Source: an uncultured Bacteroidota bacterium
GTDB lineage: Bacteria; Bacteroidota; Bacteroidia; B-17B0; Aurantibacillaceae
Direction of reading: 5' to 3'
DNA: 64,000 nucleotides
Assembly (NCBI GenBank): GCA_937873155.1
Contig: CALMVZ010000012.1
Coordinates: forward strand, 350,333-414,332
Shown here: positions 53,106-62,411 of the stretch, piece by piece
How positions within the stretch are numbered: position 1 is the first letter of the stretch
How the letters are laid out: each line of letters begins with the position of its first letter
The notes under the pieces: model-generated
What the model was told of the DNA's origin: nothing
The model's database searches: none
What the model saw: the letters and a program-made list of their open reading frames with translations, nothing else
Program-made: the position numbers and the translations under genes

Positions 53106-54878
53106 TTAAATCTCCAAAGCTTTCCTCAGATCAGCTACATTATTTGCTTCTGCTGCCAAAGGTGTTAAAGCAAATTTATAACCTTTGTCTTTAATTGAAT
53201 TAGCGAATTGTTCCTTAGTGCATAAGTATAAAATGCCATCAGCTACAATGCATAAACTGTAATCTTTAGATCTTTCAAATCTTAATTCCTGGTCCGTTAA
53301 GTTAAAAACAATATTACGGCCATGCTCAACTAAATAAATATAGCTCGGGCTCAACTTAGCGCCATCTGCAGCAGATGCATAAATAGCCATGACGCTTGGT
53401 CCGTTTGGCATTGAACGCGGACAATCAGAATTGTAGATCCCAAAATTACTTACTTGAAATACGCGAACCACGTTCTGTACAGCGCTATGACTCTTTATTT
53501 GATTTTCCAGCTGCGCTTCCATATTCCGGCGCATGCGAATTTGTTCTTTCAGTAATTCAGCGCTTAATTGTTTTTCTGCTTCAAGGTAAGCTTTTTGTTT
53601 AGCGGCCATTTCATCTTTCAATTTTTTCTCGTCAGCTTCACGTTTATCCAATAATGAATTATATTCAGTAAATTTTTTTTTATAAACTTCTGCTGCTTTT
53701 TCATAATCGGCTCCTGTCAATACAGGATAAACGATCAGTTTCTCTTCGCGCGATTTGGTTTTTAAGGTAAGGAGGTAATTTTTTCCTTTTTGCGGCCCGG
53801 CCGAAACGATAGCGCTCGACCATGTTACAGAATGTAACTCTTTGGTGTAATTCTTATTTTCGTTGCCCACTTCAAAGACTGCATTTTTGAATGCTGCCAG
53901 TTCAGGGAAATCTTTGTATTCCACTTCCAGTTCAAATTGTGGGCGGCCTGTAGCTTTGGCCGGTTTATTTGGTTGTTTAGGTTGAGGAAGTGCTGTTATC
54001 TTTTTCTCGTACACAGTTTTTACACTGTCGATCTGTATGGGAACATGCTCTATTTTCTTTACTAATTGTATCTCTTTCTCACTTTGTGCTTTTTCTGCCG
54101 GTTTATTTTCCGGGGGCGCTGTCGGAACAGTTAGAGGTGTATCATGTTTGATCACTTGCCAGTTGTGATTAACGGTATCTAAATAATATTGATTGTAAGA
54201 ATCATCTGTATAAATAGAATTCATTTCAACGGTGAGTGGTTTTCCTTGTTTCAGAAAAACTTCTTCCCCGTTCTGGTAACCTTTCACATCAAACATGCCC
54301 GCACTTTCAAAAGTATATTGTGTTCCGGCACTATCGTAAGTCATAGGAATTCCACTCGCAATAATATCAGCCTGGTTGTGAAACTCCCGGTATTTTATCT
54401 CAATATCACCAATGATCTCCTTGCCCTCTTTATTAACGAAAGCATTCTTGGGAACTTTGATCTTTGTCCCGATAGCCATCGGGATAGTATGATGGGCCAG
54501 TTCCCCGCCCTTTTGAGCATTCACTTTATAGGAATTGTAAGGAACATTTAGTTTTTGGGAAGGAGGCGCGATAAAATTCTTCTTCTTATTTACTTCTTTA
54601 GCTTTATTTATGGTGTTTAAAGTATTTGTTTTATCATTTGTTGCTGTTTGTTTGTTTTGTTTATTGAATACTGTGAAATAAGTGACTGTACATACGACGG
54701 CTAATCCTGCTATGACCGTGGCGTAAGTTGCTTTTTTATTCTTTAAAAAATTACCGTCGCTTTTGGCCTTCTCTATGCTTTGTCGTTTGAACTGCTTGAC
54801 TAACTTGTCAAAATCCTTGTGCTCGTTGATCTCCTCGTCACTTATCTTTGGGCGATTCAAATTAAATTTTGGTTCCAT
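53106..54878 (-). CDS. Single-pass membrane protein partnered with an ECF sigma factor
   Basis: 590 residues. Cytosolic N-terminus of about 48 residues with FDKLVKQFKRQSIEKAK, one membrane helix (TYATVIAGLAVVCTVTYF, about 50-68), then a long periplasmic part with a beta domain (about 110-240) containing IGDIEIKYREFHNQADIIASGIP, a charged coiled coil (about 400-470, LLDKREADEKKLKDEMAAKQ) and a C-terminal domain. The stop of the sigma gene upstream is one base away. By position it is a candidate anti-sigma factor, though the usual ASD zinc motif is not visible. Family not recognised. Confidence 0.65.
   Translation of the reverse strand: MEPKFNLNRPKISDEEINEHKDFDKLVKQFKRQSIEKAKSDGNFLKNKKATYATVIAGLAVVCTVTYFTVFNKQNKQTATNDKTNTLNTINKAKEVNKKKNFIAPPSQKLNVPYNSYKVNAQKGGELAHHTIPMAIGTKIKVPKNAFVNKEGKEIIGDIEIKYREFHNQADIIASGIPMTYDSAGTQYTFESAGMFDVKGYQNGEEVFLKQGKPLTVEMNSIYTDDSYNQYYLDTVNHNWQVIKHDTPLTVPTAPPENKPAEKAQSEKEIQLVKKIEHVPIQIDSVKTVYEKKITALPQPKQPNKPAKATGRPQFELEVEYKDFPELAAFKNAVFEVGNENKNYTKELHSVTWSSAIVSAGPQKGKNYLLTLKTKSREEKLIVYPVLTGADYEKAAEVYKKKFTEYNSLLDKREADEKKLKDEMAAKQKAYLEAEKQLSAELLKEQIRMRRNMEAQLENQIKSHSAVQNVVRVFQVSNFGIYNSDCPRSMPNGPSVMAIYASAADGAKLSPSYIYLVEHGRNIVFNLTDQELRFERSKDYSLCIVADGILYLCTKEQFANSIKDKGYKFALTPLAAEANNVADLRKALEI
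54467..54484. repeat. Near-copy of the TCCCGATAGC palindrome inside a gene
   Basis: TCCCGATAGCCATCGGGA, one base off the perfect palindrome at 46986, lies inside the sigma-partner coding region and keeps its frame (PMAIGTK). Confidence 0.6.
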
Positions 54879-54879
54879 A

Positions 54880-55455
54880 TCAAATTTTATAATTCGTAAT
54901 TGTCTTCTTCAATCTCTCCAGTATGCGGTACATTCTTACTTTGGCGTTGTTTTCTGTAATATTTAAAATTTCGGCTATTTCCTTAAACGGACGTTGTTCA
55001 AAGAACCGCATCTCTATCATTTGCAGATCTTCTTCAGGCAGGTCTTTGATCATTTTTTGTAATGCAGGAATATATTCCTCAAAGAATGGTTCCTGAACTT
55101 CTTCATAGATATTCTTCATATCGCCCACATCAGCATTTACAGCGCGCTTATTTTTCTGATCGCGGAATAATTGCATCACTTCGCTATGAGCGATCCTGAA
55201 TAACCAACTTGCGAACGGCACACCTTTAAATTCGTAACGGTTCAAATTGGTAAGTGCTTTTAAAAAAACCTGTGCGGTCACATCAAAAGCTGTGTCCTTA
55301 CAATCCATACGCTGATAAACATATCCGAAGATCTGTTTGTAGTATTTATCGTAGATCGGGCCGAAGTGTTCGGGGTTCTGTTTTGCAGCCTCGATAATTA
55401 ATTGCTCATCCTGCAACTGGGTAGTAGTATGATGGTATCGAGGGTTAAAATTCAT
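54880..55455 (-). CDS. ECF-type RNA polymerase sigma factor
   Basis: 191 residues with regions 2 (FGPIYDKYYKQIFGYVYQRM, FASWLFRIAHSEVMQLFRD) and 4 (DLQMIEMRFFEQRPFKEIAEILNITENNAKVRMYRILERLKK). The next gene on the strand is a membrane-anchored partner. The upstream region has TTTG and GTAACCC within 60 bases, perhaps an autoregulated promoter, but I cannot define it. Targets unknown. Confidence 0.9.
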   Translation of the reverse strand: MNFNPRYHHTTTQLQDEQLIIEAAKQNPEHFGPIYDKYYKQIFGYVYQRMDCKDTAFDVTAQVFLKALTNLNRYEFKGVPFASWLFRIAHSEVMQLFRDQKNKRAVNADVGDMKNIYEEVQEPFFEEYIPALQKMIKDLPEEDLQMIEMRFFEQRPFKEIAEILNITENNAKVRMYRILERLKKTITNYKI

Positions 55456-55650
55456 ATAGGGGCTGCTAAAGCATTACATCTTTATAATGACTTATGCCAC
55501 TTAGGGTTACGCCAAAGTTTCAAAAAACGTTATTAGTATAACTAAGTATTTGATTATCAGTTACAGTATTTCTTATTTTAATGAGTGAAATATTGTTAAT
55601 TCTGGGTGAAACAGTCTTTTGAACGAGTGAGTGAGTGAAAAATCCAGTTG

Positions 55651-55682
55651 TTTGGGGGGCTATTTTACTAATGTTATATTTG
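55651..55682 (+). promoter_or_regulatory. Promoter of the acyl-CoA carboxylase operon
   Basis: TTTG at 55651-55654 and TATATTTG at 55675-55682 are 20 bases apart; the -7 box fully matches TAnnTTTG. The ATG follows 18 bases downstream. This is the best promoter in the window. Confidence 0.7.
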
Positions 55683-55699
55683 AATTCTGATTACTAAAA

Positions 55700-57328
55700 A
55701 TGAATTTAGACTTTAACAAGAACGAAGACAAAATGAAACTGCTCATTTCGCAGATGGAGCAGCGTTTGCAAAAAATATATTTAGGCGGCGGAAAATCACG
55801 TATCGATAAATTACATGAACAAGGAAAAATGAGTGCGCGTGAGCGTATTGATTTTTTATTGGATAAGAATACACCGCGTTTCGAAATGGGCGCATTCGCA
55901 GGTTACGAAATGTATCCTGAACATGGTGGTTGTCCGGGCGGAGGTGTAGTTATCGTTATAGGCTACGTTAGTGGTAAACAATGTATCGTTGTTGCAAACG
56001 ATGCAACCGTAAAAGCAGGTGCCTGGTTCCCGATCACCGGAAAAAAGAATTTACGCGCACAGGAAATTGCGATGGAAAATAAATTGCCGATTATTTATTT
56101 AGTGGATAGTGCCGGTGTTTATTTACCGATGCAGGATGAGATCTTTCCTGATAAAGAACATTTCGGAAGAATTTTCAGGAACAATGCGATCATGAGTAGC
56201 ATGGGAATATTACAAGTTGCTGCTGTTATGGGCAGTTGTGTTGCTGGTGGTGCTTATTTACCGATCATGAGTGACGAAGCAATGATTGTAGATAAAACCG
56301 GTTCTATATTTTTAGCAGGAAGTTATTTAGTAAAAGCTGCTATTGGTGAAAATATCGATAACGAAACTTTAGGCGGGGCAACAACACATTGTGAAGTGAG
56401 CGGTGTTACCGATTATAAATGTAAAGATGATACAGATTGCTTAACACGCATCAGGAACATCATGAGTAAAGTTGGAGATTATGAAAAAGCAGGCTTTAAT
56501 AGGGAAACTCCTGCCCTGCCGAAAAAAGACCAGAAAGAAATTTACGGAATTGTTCCCGATACACGCGATAAACAATTCGATATGCGGGATATTATCGAAC
56601 GTTTAGTGGATAACAGTTCATTTGAAGAATATAAAGAGTTATACGGACAATCTATCATTTGCGCTTATGCCAGAATTGATGGCTGGGCTGTAGGAATTGT
56701 TGCTAACCAACGTAAAGTTGTGAAAAGCAAAAAAGGTGAAATGCAATTCGGCGGTGTTATTTATAGTGATAGCGCAGACAAAGCCGCACGTTTCATTATG
56801 AATTGTAACCAGAAAAAAATTCCGTTAGTATTCTTACAAGACGCTACCGGATTTATGGTCGGATCACGTAGCGAACACGGCGGAATTATTAAAGACGGCG
56901 CGAAACTGGTTAATGCCATGAGTAATTCTGTTGTTCCGAAATTTACGATCATTATTGGTAACAGTTACGGAGCAGCCAATTATGCAATGTGTGGCAAAGC
57001 ATACGATCCGAGATTAATTGTAGGATGGCCAACTGCACAGGTTGCTGTTATGGGAGGCGCACAAGCTGCAAAAGTATTGGTACAAATTGAAGTGGCGAGC
57101 TTAAAAGGAAAAGGAGAAGAGATCACTCCTGAAAAAGAAACAGAGTTATTCAATAAGATAAAAGACCGTTACGATTCGCAAACAACCCCGTACTATGCAG
57201 CGTCACGTTTATGGTTAGATGCGATCATCGATCCTTTGGATACACGCAAAGTGATCAGCATGGGAATTGAAATGGCGAACCATTCACCAATTACAAAACA
57301 ATATAATGTAGGGGTGCTGCAAACCTAA
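55700..57328 (+). CDS. Acyl-CoA carboxylase carboxyltransferase (beta) subunit
   Basis: 542 residues, two crotonase-fold halves. The N-terminal half has KSRIDKLHEQGKMSARERIDFLLD and MGSCVAGGAYLPIMSDEA, the C-terminal half FLQDATGFMVGSRSEHGGII and YGAANYAMCGKAYDPRLIVGWPTAQVAVMG. This matches propionyl-/methylcrotonyl-CoA carboxylase beta subunits, which carboxylate acyl-CoA from carboxybiotin. The biotin-bearing partner is not in the window. The following gene begins in its stop codon. Confidence 0.93.
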   Translation: MNLDFNKNEDKMKLLISQMEQRLQKIYLGGGKSRIDKLHEQGKMSARERIDFLLDKNTPRFEMGAFAGYEMYPEHGGCPGGGVVIVIGYVSGKQCIVVANDATVKAGAWFPITGKKNLRAQEIAMENKLPIIYLVDSAGVYLPMQDEIFPDKEHFGRIFRNNAIMSSMGILQVAAVMGSCVAGGAYLPIMSDEAMIVDKTGSIFLAGSYLVKAAIGENIDNETLGGATTHCEVSGVTDYKCKDDTDCLTRIRNIMSKVGDYEKAGFNRETPALPKKDQKEIYGIVPDTRDKQFDMRDIIERLVDNSSFEEYKELYGQSIICAYARIDGWAVGIVANQRKVVKSKKGEMQFGGVIYSDSADKAARFIMNCNQKKIPLVFLQDATGFMVGSRSEHGGIIKDGAKLVNAMSNSVVPKFTIIIGNSYGAANYAMCGKAYDPRLIVGWPTAQVAVMGGAQAAKVLVQIEVASLKGKGEEITPEKETELFNKIKDRYDSQTTPYYAASRLWLDAIIDPLDTRKVISMGIEMANHSPITKQYNVGVLQT

Positions 57329-57747
57329 TGGTAGACCTAAAAGAAAATAGCAAGGATAGCGAGATAGTCGATTCTATTGACTCTCCTGAAGCAATCGTCA
57401 GGTTACGAAGAGATGGGATCGTGCATATTACTTTCAAAAAAGACATCATTTTCGATGTTGAGGCTCAATTAAGGCACCTTGACATTAATAATAAGATCAC
57501 AGGCGGAAAAAAATCCTATTTTATTTATGATGCAGAAGAGAATGTGACGATCACAAAAGAAGCACGTGATAATGCTACAAAAATAGAACATCTTGCTCCT
57601 GTAAAAGGCACGGTAGTTGTTGCCAATAATTTAGCTTACCGTATCATTGCGAATTTCTATATTAAATTCAATAAGCCAAAAACACCATTCAAAGTTGTGG
57701 ATTCGTTTGAAAAAGCTGTGGATTGGATAAAATGTTTACCGGCTTAG
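57328..57747 (+). CDS. STAS-like/DUF7793-type small protein
   Basis: 139 residues, start overlapping the previous stop by one base (TAATG). IVHITFKKDIIFDVEAQL, FIYDAEENVTITKEARDN and VVANNLAYRIIANFYIKFNKP with VDSFEKAVDWIK match a SpoIIAA-like fold common in Bacteroidota. The family function is unknown. Translational coupling to a carboxyltransferase is not explained. It converges with the GT4 gene, overlapping 12 bases. Confidence 0.72.
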   Translation: MVDLKENSKDSEIVDSIDSPEAIVRLRRDGIVHITFKKDIIFDVEAQLRHLDINNKITGGKKSYFIYDAEENVTITKEARDNATKIEHLAPVKGTVVVANNLAYRIIANFYIKFNKPKTPFKVVDSFEKAVDWIKCLPA

Positions 57748-58872
57748 TTTTTGGATCAGCTGAATAATCAATCTCTCCCAGGTAAATCTTTCTTTAATTA
57801 AATTTAGTGCGGATTGTTTTTTTATGTCGATAGCAGAAGCACCTGAAGAAACGATCTTATTTAAAGCATTTTTAATATCACCGGCTGAAGAATTTTCTAT
57901 CAACCACCCGGTCTTATCATTCACCAAAACGTTCGTAGCGCCAACATTCGTAGCAAGTACAGTTAAGCCATTTGCCATTCCCTCTAAAATAACATTCGGC
58001 ATACCTTCGCTCCAGCTTGGACAAACCAAAACATCGCATTGCCGGAGTAATGAATTCAATTGTTGTTTATCACGAATCTCTCCATTATATTTTACGAACG
58101 GCAGCTGTAATTGTTTTTCATCAGGAATGTTCCCTATAAAATGAAATTCGAAACCCGGATCTTTAAAAGACCTCAAAGCTTTGTTCAACTCCTCTACTCC
58201 TTTTCTCCGCTCATACCTGCCCAAATAGACAAATTTTACTTTTTGAGAGGTTGGAACGATGGAATTAGCGACGATCGACTCTTCAACGCCTGATGGCAAT
58301 TCTACAATGTGACCAGGTTTAACACCTATATTTTTAATGATATCCGTAATTTTTCCACCATAAGAGAAAACAATATCTGCCTGCTCTGAAATTTCTTTAA
58401 CAGGCTTCCTTAACATCATTAACTGAATGAACTTCGATTTAAGATCAGGAGCGCGCTGGAACATCTCATAGCCATGGAACTTTACCCCTATAGGAGGACA
58501 TTTTATTCCTTTTTTCTTTTCACGGATAATATGCCAGCCTGTAAAACCTTTTGTGTAAATAAAATCGTACCCGGTCAGTTTATCCTTGATTAGTTCATAG
58601 ATATTTAATGAATACCTGTATGAATTAATGATATAATGTCCGAACCCATTTGCAATATCAGGAAACTCAACAACAGTTGCATGTATATATTTTTTCTCAT
58701 CATTAGTGAAAATATCAAGCGCATTTATATCCAATTCGCTTTGGTTGAAATGGAACAGGTCAACATGAATTTGATTCCGGGCAAAGTATTTACATAAATA
58801 GTAAGAATGTTTTTGCATTCCTCCTATCACGTAAGGCCAGATCCCGTCGGTTATTAATGCGATCTTTTTCAA
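57736..58872 (-). CDS. Glycosyltransferase family 4
   Basis: Starts at TTG (58872), directly after the upstream stop. 378 residues: IWPYVIGGMQKHSYYLCKYF opening with the glycine loop, GYDFIYTKGFTGWHI, donor-domain VYLGRYERRKGVEELNKAL and the E-x7-E motif in SWSEGMPNVILEGMANG. Retaining GT-B enzyme, likely for a surface glycan. It works beside the next glycosyltransferase gene. Sugar unknown. Confidence 0.86.
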   Translation of the reverse strand: MKKIALITDGIWPYVIGGMQKHSYYLCKYFARNQIHVDLFHFNQSELDINALDIFTNDEKKYIHATVVEFPDIANGFGHYIINSYRYSLNIYELIKDKLTGYDFIYTKGFTGWHIIREKKKGIKCPPIGVKFHGYEMFQRAPDLKSKFIQLMMLRKPVKEISEQADIVFSYGGKITDIIKNIGVKPGHIVELPSGVEESIVANSIVPTSQKVKFVYLGRYERRKGVEELNKALRSFKDPGFEFHFIGNIPDEKQLQLPFVKYNGEIRDKQQLNSLLRQCDVLVCPSWSEGMPNVILEGMANGLTVLATNVGATNVLVNDKTGWLIENSSAGDIKNALNKIVSSGASAIDIKKQSALNLIKERFTWERLIIQLIQKLSR

Positions 58873-59988
58873 TCAGGCTTGTAACAATTTTAAATAATCT
58901 GTTTTATAACCTTCTTTTACCAGAGACTGCTTTGCCAGTTTATGGTTCTGCAGTTTGCTTTCGTAACTAACTTTATACACTGAACTTACATAACCCACAC
59001 TGCCGCAATTATTCTTTCTTACAAATTCAGAAAAATCACCCAGCCCGTCCGAGATCATCACATTTAAACCGCAACTTAAATATTCAGCGAACTTAACAGG
59101 AGAGGCGACCTGATTAGTAACTGAATCCTCACGGTACAACAACCCATGATCACCTGCCAGTAAATAATTTCTAACTTCTGCCGGTTTCACCCAAGCCGTT
59201 TTAATTCTATTTCTGAATTGCTTTACAAAACCTGAATTCTCGTTTAAATGATCTGTGAGCCAAAGCAATTGCACATCAATATTCCTCACGAAAACTTCGT
59301 TTAGCATTTTTTCCACTAAAGAAAAAGATTGCCATCCTGCTGAAGAACCCGAATAAACTATAACCGGATCGTTCACATTAAATCCAATATCAGTTTTGAT
59401 CTGCTTTAGCTTTTCTTCATCAGGAAATTCATCTGTAAAATAATTACTCAAAGTACACGGGATGATCACATGCTTATCAGAATTATAATTGAATTCCTTT
59501 TTCCAATAGTTTACCAGTGCCCCGGAAACAGCTAATCTAAAATCAGAATTCAGCACTACGTCTTTTTCTATTCCTTCAATTTCCTTTTTTATCGTTTTGT
59601 TTGGCACAACGTCATATTCATTCAATTCCGCTTTATATGCGCCACGTGCGTCGAAAATTACTTTATTAACCTTGCCTGCCTTTTTCAACCTCAACGCTAA
59701 ACTTGCTGCGAATGGTCCGCGCGCCATTACTTTTTTATCTTTTACAATGAATGAAAGAACAAAATAATTAACACGCCACAATGCTGCTTTGGGGAACATT
59801 GGCAGAACGGTTGCATCGGGTAGTTGTTGTTTGATCTTTTGTTTATTCCTAAAGAATGAACGTACAGAGATCAAAGCGACCAATTTCACTTTTTCCTCTT
59901 TTTGAATTGAATTCAAATATTTAACCACATCAATAACCTGGCTGCTGTAAATTCCTGAAGGTTGGTCGTTATAGGTTAAATAGATCAC
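58873..59988 (-). CDS. GT-B glycosyltransferase
   Basis: 371 residues. N-terminal domain with YNDQPSGIYSSQVIDVVKYL and KVMARGPFAASLALRLKK; C-terminal domain with PVIVYSGSSAGWQSFSLVEKML and VASPVKFAEYLSCGLNVMISDGLGDF, the last matching the donor-binding E-x-L-x-x-G pattern. It is the first gene of a two-gene unit, its TGA being immediately followed by the TTG start of the GT4 gene. Probably part of the same glycan pathway. Confidence 0.8.
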   Translation of the reverse strand: MIYLTYNDQPSGIYSSQVIDVVKYLNSIQKEEKVKLVALISVRSFFRNKQKIKQQLPDATVLPMFPKAALWRVNYFVLSFIVKDKKVMARGPFAASLALRLKKAGKVNKVIFDARGAYKAELNEYDVVPNKTIKKEIEGIEKDVVLNSDFRLAVSGALVNYWKKEFNYNSDKHVIIPCTLSNYFTDEFPDEEKLKQIKTDIGFNVNDPVIVYSGSSAGWQSFSLVEKMLNEVFVRNIDVQLLWLTDHLNENSGFVKQFRNRIKTAWVKPAEVRNYLLAGDHGLLYREDSVTNQVASPVKFAEYLSCGLNVMISDGLGDFSEFVRKNNCGSVGYVSSVYKVSYESKLQNHKLAKQSLVKEGYKTDYLKLLQA

Positions 59989-60152
59989 GAGCCTAAATTA
60001 AAACAAAAAGGGCGGATTTTCCCCGTTTTAAAGAGGAATTTTCCCCTATAAGCTATTCAAAAATGCCTTATACCGATTAGAAAAAGATGTAAATACGGTT
60101 CCGCCTAATTTTGGCGGGTTAATTAAAGCAGAAACCTTAAACCAATAAACAT

Positions 60153-60824
60153 ATGAATATAAGACCACTTATGGCGATCGGAGGATTTTTTTTATCTCTG
60201 ATGTTTACATCATGCGATAATGCTCCTAAAGGAGATAACGCTACAATTCAGAATGAACAACAAGCTGCCGATGCACAAGGGATGCAATTTGCAGTTGATA
60301 GTTCTGATTCACACGTCCGTTTTACCGGAAATGGCGTTGGGAAAAATCATAAAGGTAAATTTACGGTAACTGAAGGAAATGTTGCAGTTGCAAATGACCA
60401 GATCACAGGCGGAAGCTTCGTGATAAATATAAGATCAATGGATCTTGACGAAAAAGGCGGCATTTATGATGAAAAATTACGCCCGCATTTAATGAGCGGC
60501 GACTTTTTTGATGCTGAAAAATTCGGAACTGCTAAGTTCGAGATAACCGGTGTAAAGGCATATGAAGCTAACGACAGAGATTCATCTGTTGTAGATGGTG
60601 CCAACTTTACCGTGAGCGGAAATCTGACTTTAAAAGATGTCACAAAGAATGTTAGTTTTCCTGCAAAAGTTGATCTTGATAACAACACCTTAAAAGCAAA
60701 AGCTGATTTTGACATTGACCGTACCCAATGGCAAATGAATTACGGAAATGATAAAACATTAGGTAATAAATTCATTTCTGAAACCGTAAACATTGAACTT
60801 GACCTGAAAGCGAAAAAACCATAA
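60153..60824 (+). CDS. YceI-family lipoprotein
   Basis: 223 residues. A lipobox FTSC (about 18-21) is followed by the YceI lipocalin-like beta barrel: FAVDSSDSHVRFTGNGVG, GGSFVINIRSMDLDEKGG, HLMSGDFFDAEKFGTAKFEITGV and LTLKDVTKNVSFPAKV. YceI proteins bind isoprenoid chains in the periplasm, which may relate to quinone or polyprenoid handling. A TAATTTTG box at 60106 sits inside a CCGCC/GGCGG inverted pair, possibly a regulated promoter. A terminator follows at 60838. Confidence 0.88.
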   Translation: MNIRPLMAIGGFFLSLMFTSCDNAPKGDNATIQNEQQAADAQGMQFAVDSSDSHVRFTGNGVGKNHKGKFTVTEGNVAVANDQITGGSFVINIRSMDLDEKGGIYDEKLRPHLMSGDFFDAEKFGTAKFEITGVKAYEANDRDSSVVDGANFTVSGNLTLKDVTKNVSFPAKVDLDNNTLKAKADFDIDRTQWQMNYGNDKTLGNKFISETVNIELDLKAKKP

Positions 60825-60837
60825 ATACTTCTCTAAA

Positions 60838-60869
60838 GAAAAGCTTCTCCCGACCGAGGGGCTTTTTTA
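60838..60869 (+). terminator. Terminator after the YceI gene
   Basis: AAAAGC..CTC pairs with GAG..GCTTTT around CCGACC, followed by T6. The stem has two mismatches. Confidence 0.65.
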
Positions 60870-60870
60870 T

Positions 60871-60878
60871 TATCTTTG
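60871..60878 (+). promoter_or_regulatory. Putative -7 element of the small frameshifted gene
   Basis: TATCTTTG fully matches TAnnTTTG and lies 7 bases before the ATG at 60886, giving an almost leaderless transcript. Confidence 0.45.
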
Positions 60879-60885
60879 AGTTCAA

Positions 60886-61078
60886 ATGTACCCTTACCAT
60901 AACAAAATAAAACAGCGTATCAACAACAAAGAACTTATCCGTTATGAGTACGTTAAAAAATAAGGATATCAGTCCGAGTTTATTACTTTATTTCGAAACG
61001 GAACCGAAGATCCGTCCTATACGCGAACATAGATTTGAAGAATACGAACCGCCTTTTGCTTCGTTGAATAAAGATTGA
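60886..61078 (+). pseudogene. Small conserved gene broken at an A6 tract (frameshift or slippage)
   Basis: ATG at 60886 gives MYPYHNKIKQRINNKELIR YEYVKK and a stop at 60961. Right there lies AAAAAA (60955-60960). Removing one A continues the frame as NKDISPSLLLYFETEPK... then IRPIREHRFEEYEPP to a stop at 61078, total 63 residues. The pattern 'YPYHNKIKQRI ... LLLYF.TEP.IRPIRE.RF' looks like one conserved small Bacteroidota protein. Either the genome carries a lesion or sequencing error, or slippage at A6 restores it. A separate ATG at 60944 opens the second part alone (44 residues). Confidence 0.6.
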
Positions 61079-61181
61079 TCTTGTTTTTTAATTGATCAGG
61101 TCGCTTTCGTTAATAAGGGTGTAACCGCTTGACTTTTATTTTCTATTATATATGTATGTATACAATCCCTTTGCAGGTGTT

Positions 61182-61196
61182 CACTTATGATAAGTG
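61182..61196. promoter_or_regulatory. Perfect palindrome upstream of the YdjM-like gene
   Basis: CACTTAT-G-ATAAGTG, 110 bases before the ATG at 61307. It may be an operator; nothing else is recognisable in the 228-base gap. Confidence 0.4.
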
Positions 61197-61306
61197 GTTA
61201 ACTCTTTCAAATGTTGTGAAGTAGGTAACTTTTCATTCTTTCTTCAATGCCTTTAACGGTTTTTTCTGATATTTACGGTTTTAAAATCTAACTTAAGAGT
61301 AAAAAG

Positions 61307-62329
61307 ATGGATTCGTTATCGCATATTGTTATTGGCGCAGCAATTGGCGAGACGATGCTGGGAAAAAAAATTGGACGTTGGGGAATGCAATTGGGCGCTA
61401 TTGCAAAAAGCATACCTGATTTTGATCTGTTCTATACAGGACTCAACGATCCCCGCGCCTATATGTGCGACCACAGGGCACATACACATTCTTTGATCAT
61501 TGAGGTACTTTACGCGATCCCTATAGCCTGGCTTCTTGTAAAACTTTTTAAACAGAAAGTTTCATTTAAGCGGATGTTAGTTTTTATGCTTGCCTGTTTA
61601 TGGGGCCACTCTCTCCTCGATTGGTGTACAACCTTTGGAACACAATTATTACTCCCTTTTACCAACGAGAATTATTCATTGAACACACTTGCGATCGTTG
61701 ATCTGTTATTTACGATACCAATGTTAGTAATGATTTTGATCGCCGTTTTTCACAAAAGAAATGAATTGAGGAGATATAAGCTTGCAAAAGCCTCTTTAAT
61801 TTATTGTTTTGTTTATTTGGGATTTACTTTTATGAACAAAGTTCGTGCAGAGAGTATCGTTCAGGAGTCGATAACAGAAAATAATATACCCGCAACGGCG
61901 CATATAACAAATCCAACCATGTTCAATAATATCTTATGGTATTCGGTAGGCAGTAATGATAGTACTCTTTTTGTAGGCGAATTTAATTTATTCTATACGC
62001 AGCGTCCCATAAAATGGTATAGCTATCCGCGTAATCAACATTTAATGCAAGTATGCAAAAGCAAAAAAGACATAGAAATACTGAGGTGGTTCGGTGATCC
62101 GTACACAATTGCAGAGGCAAATGGAGATACCCTTAATGTGTATGCTGTGAAATTTGGCCGGACGAACTTTCAGGAAAGTGAATTAAAAAAGACATTCGTT
62201 TTCTATTACAAGCTGTATCAAAAAGATGGTGTTGAAATGATGGGTATGGAGCGGGCCAATGAAAAGAATATGGATTTCAAAGAAAATTTCAAAGATCTGT
62301 GGGAAAGAATTTGCGGGAGGAGATATTGA
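61307..62329 (+). CDS. YdjM/DUF457-type membrane-bound metal-dependent hydrolase
   Basis: 340 residues. DSLSHIVIGAAIGE (DxxxHxxxG), PDFDLFY, DHRAHTHSLI and WGHSLLDWCTTFGTQLLLPF carry the His/Asp ligands of the YdjM family. Four or five membrane helices follow, then a C-terminal part of about 150 residues with no further recognisable motif. The E. coli YdjM is SOS-linked, but its reaction is unsettled. No operon partner. Confidence 0.85.
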   Translation: MDSLSHIVIGAAIGETMLGKKIGRWGMQLGAIAKSIPDFDLFYTGLNDPRAYMCDHRAHTHSLIIEVLYAIPIAWLLVKLFKQKVSFKRMLVFMLACLWGHSLLDWCTTFGTQLLLPFTNENYSLNTLAIVDLLFTIPMLVMILIAVFHKRNELRRYKLAKASLIYCFVYLGFTFMNKVRAESIVQESITENNIPATAHITNPTMFNNILWYSVGSNDSTLFVGEFNLFYTQRPIKWYSYPRNQHLMQVCKSKKDIEILRWFGDPYTIAEANGDTLNVYAVKFGRTNFQESELKKTFVFYYKLYQKDGVEMMGMERANEKNMDFKENFKDLWERICGRRY

Positions 62330-62381
62330 TAAGTTGCTTAGTCAACCAATTGACCTGTTCCAAAAAAAGAAATAATGAAAC

Positions 62382-62411
62382 AAAAAGGCCGTATAGTTTA
62401 AAAGGCTTTTT
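62382..62411 (+). terminator. Probable terminator
   Basis: AAAAAGGCC (62382) with GGCTTTTT (62404-62411), one bulge, 52 bases after the YdjM-like stop. Nothing else is seen in 62330-62504. Confidence 0.45.
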
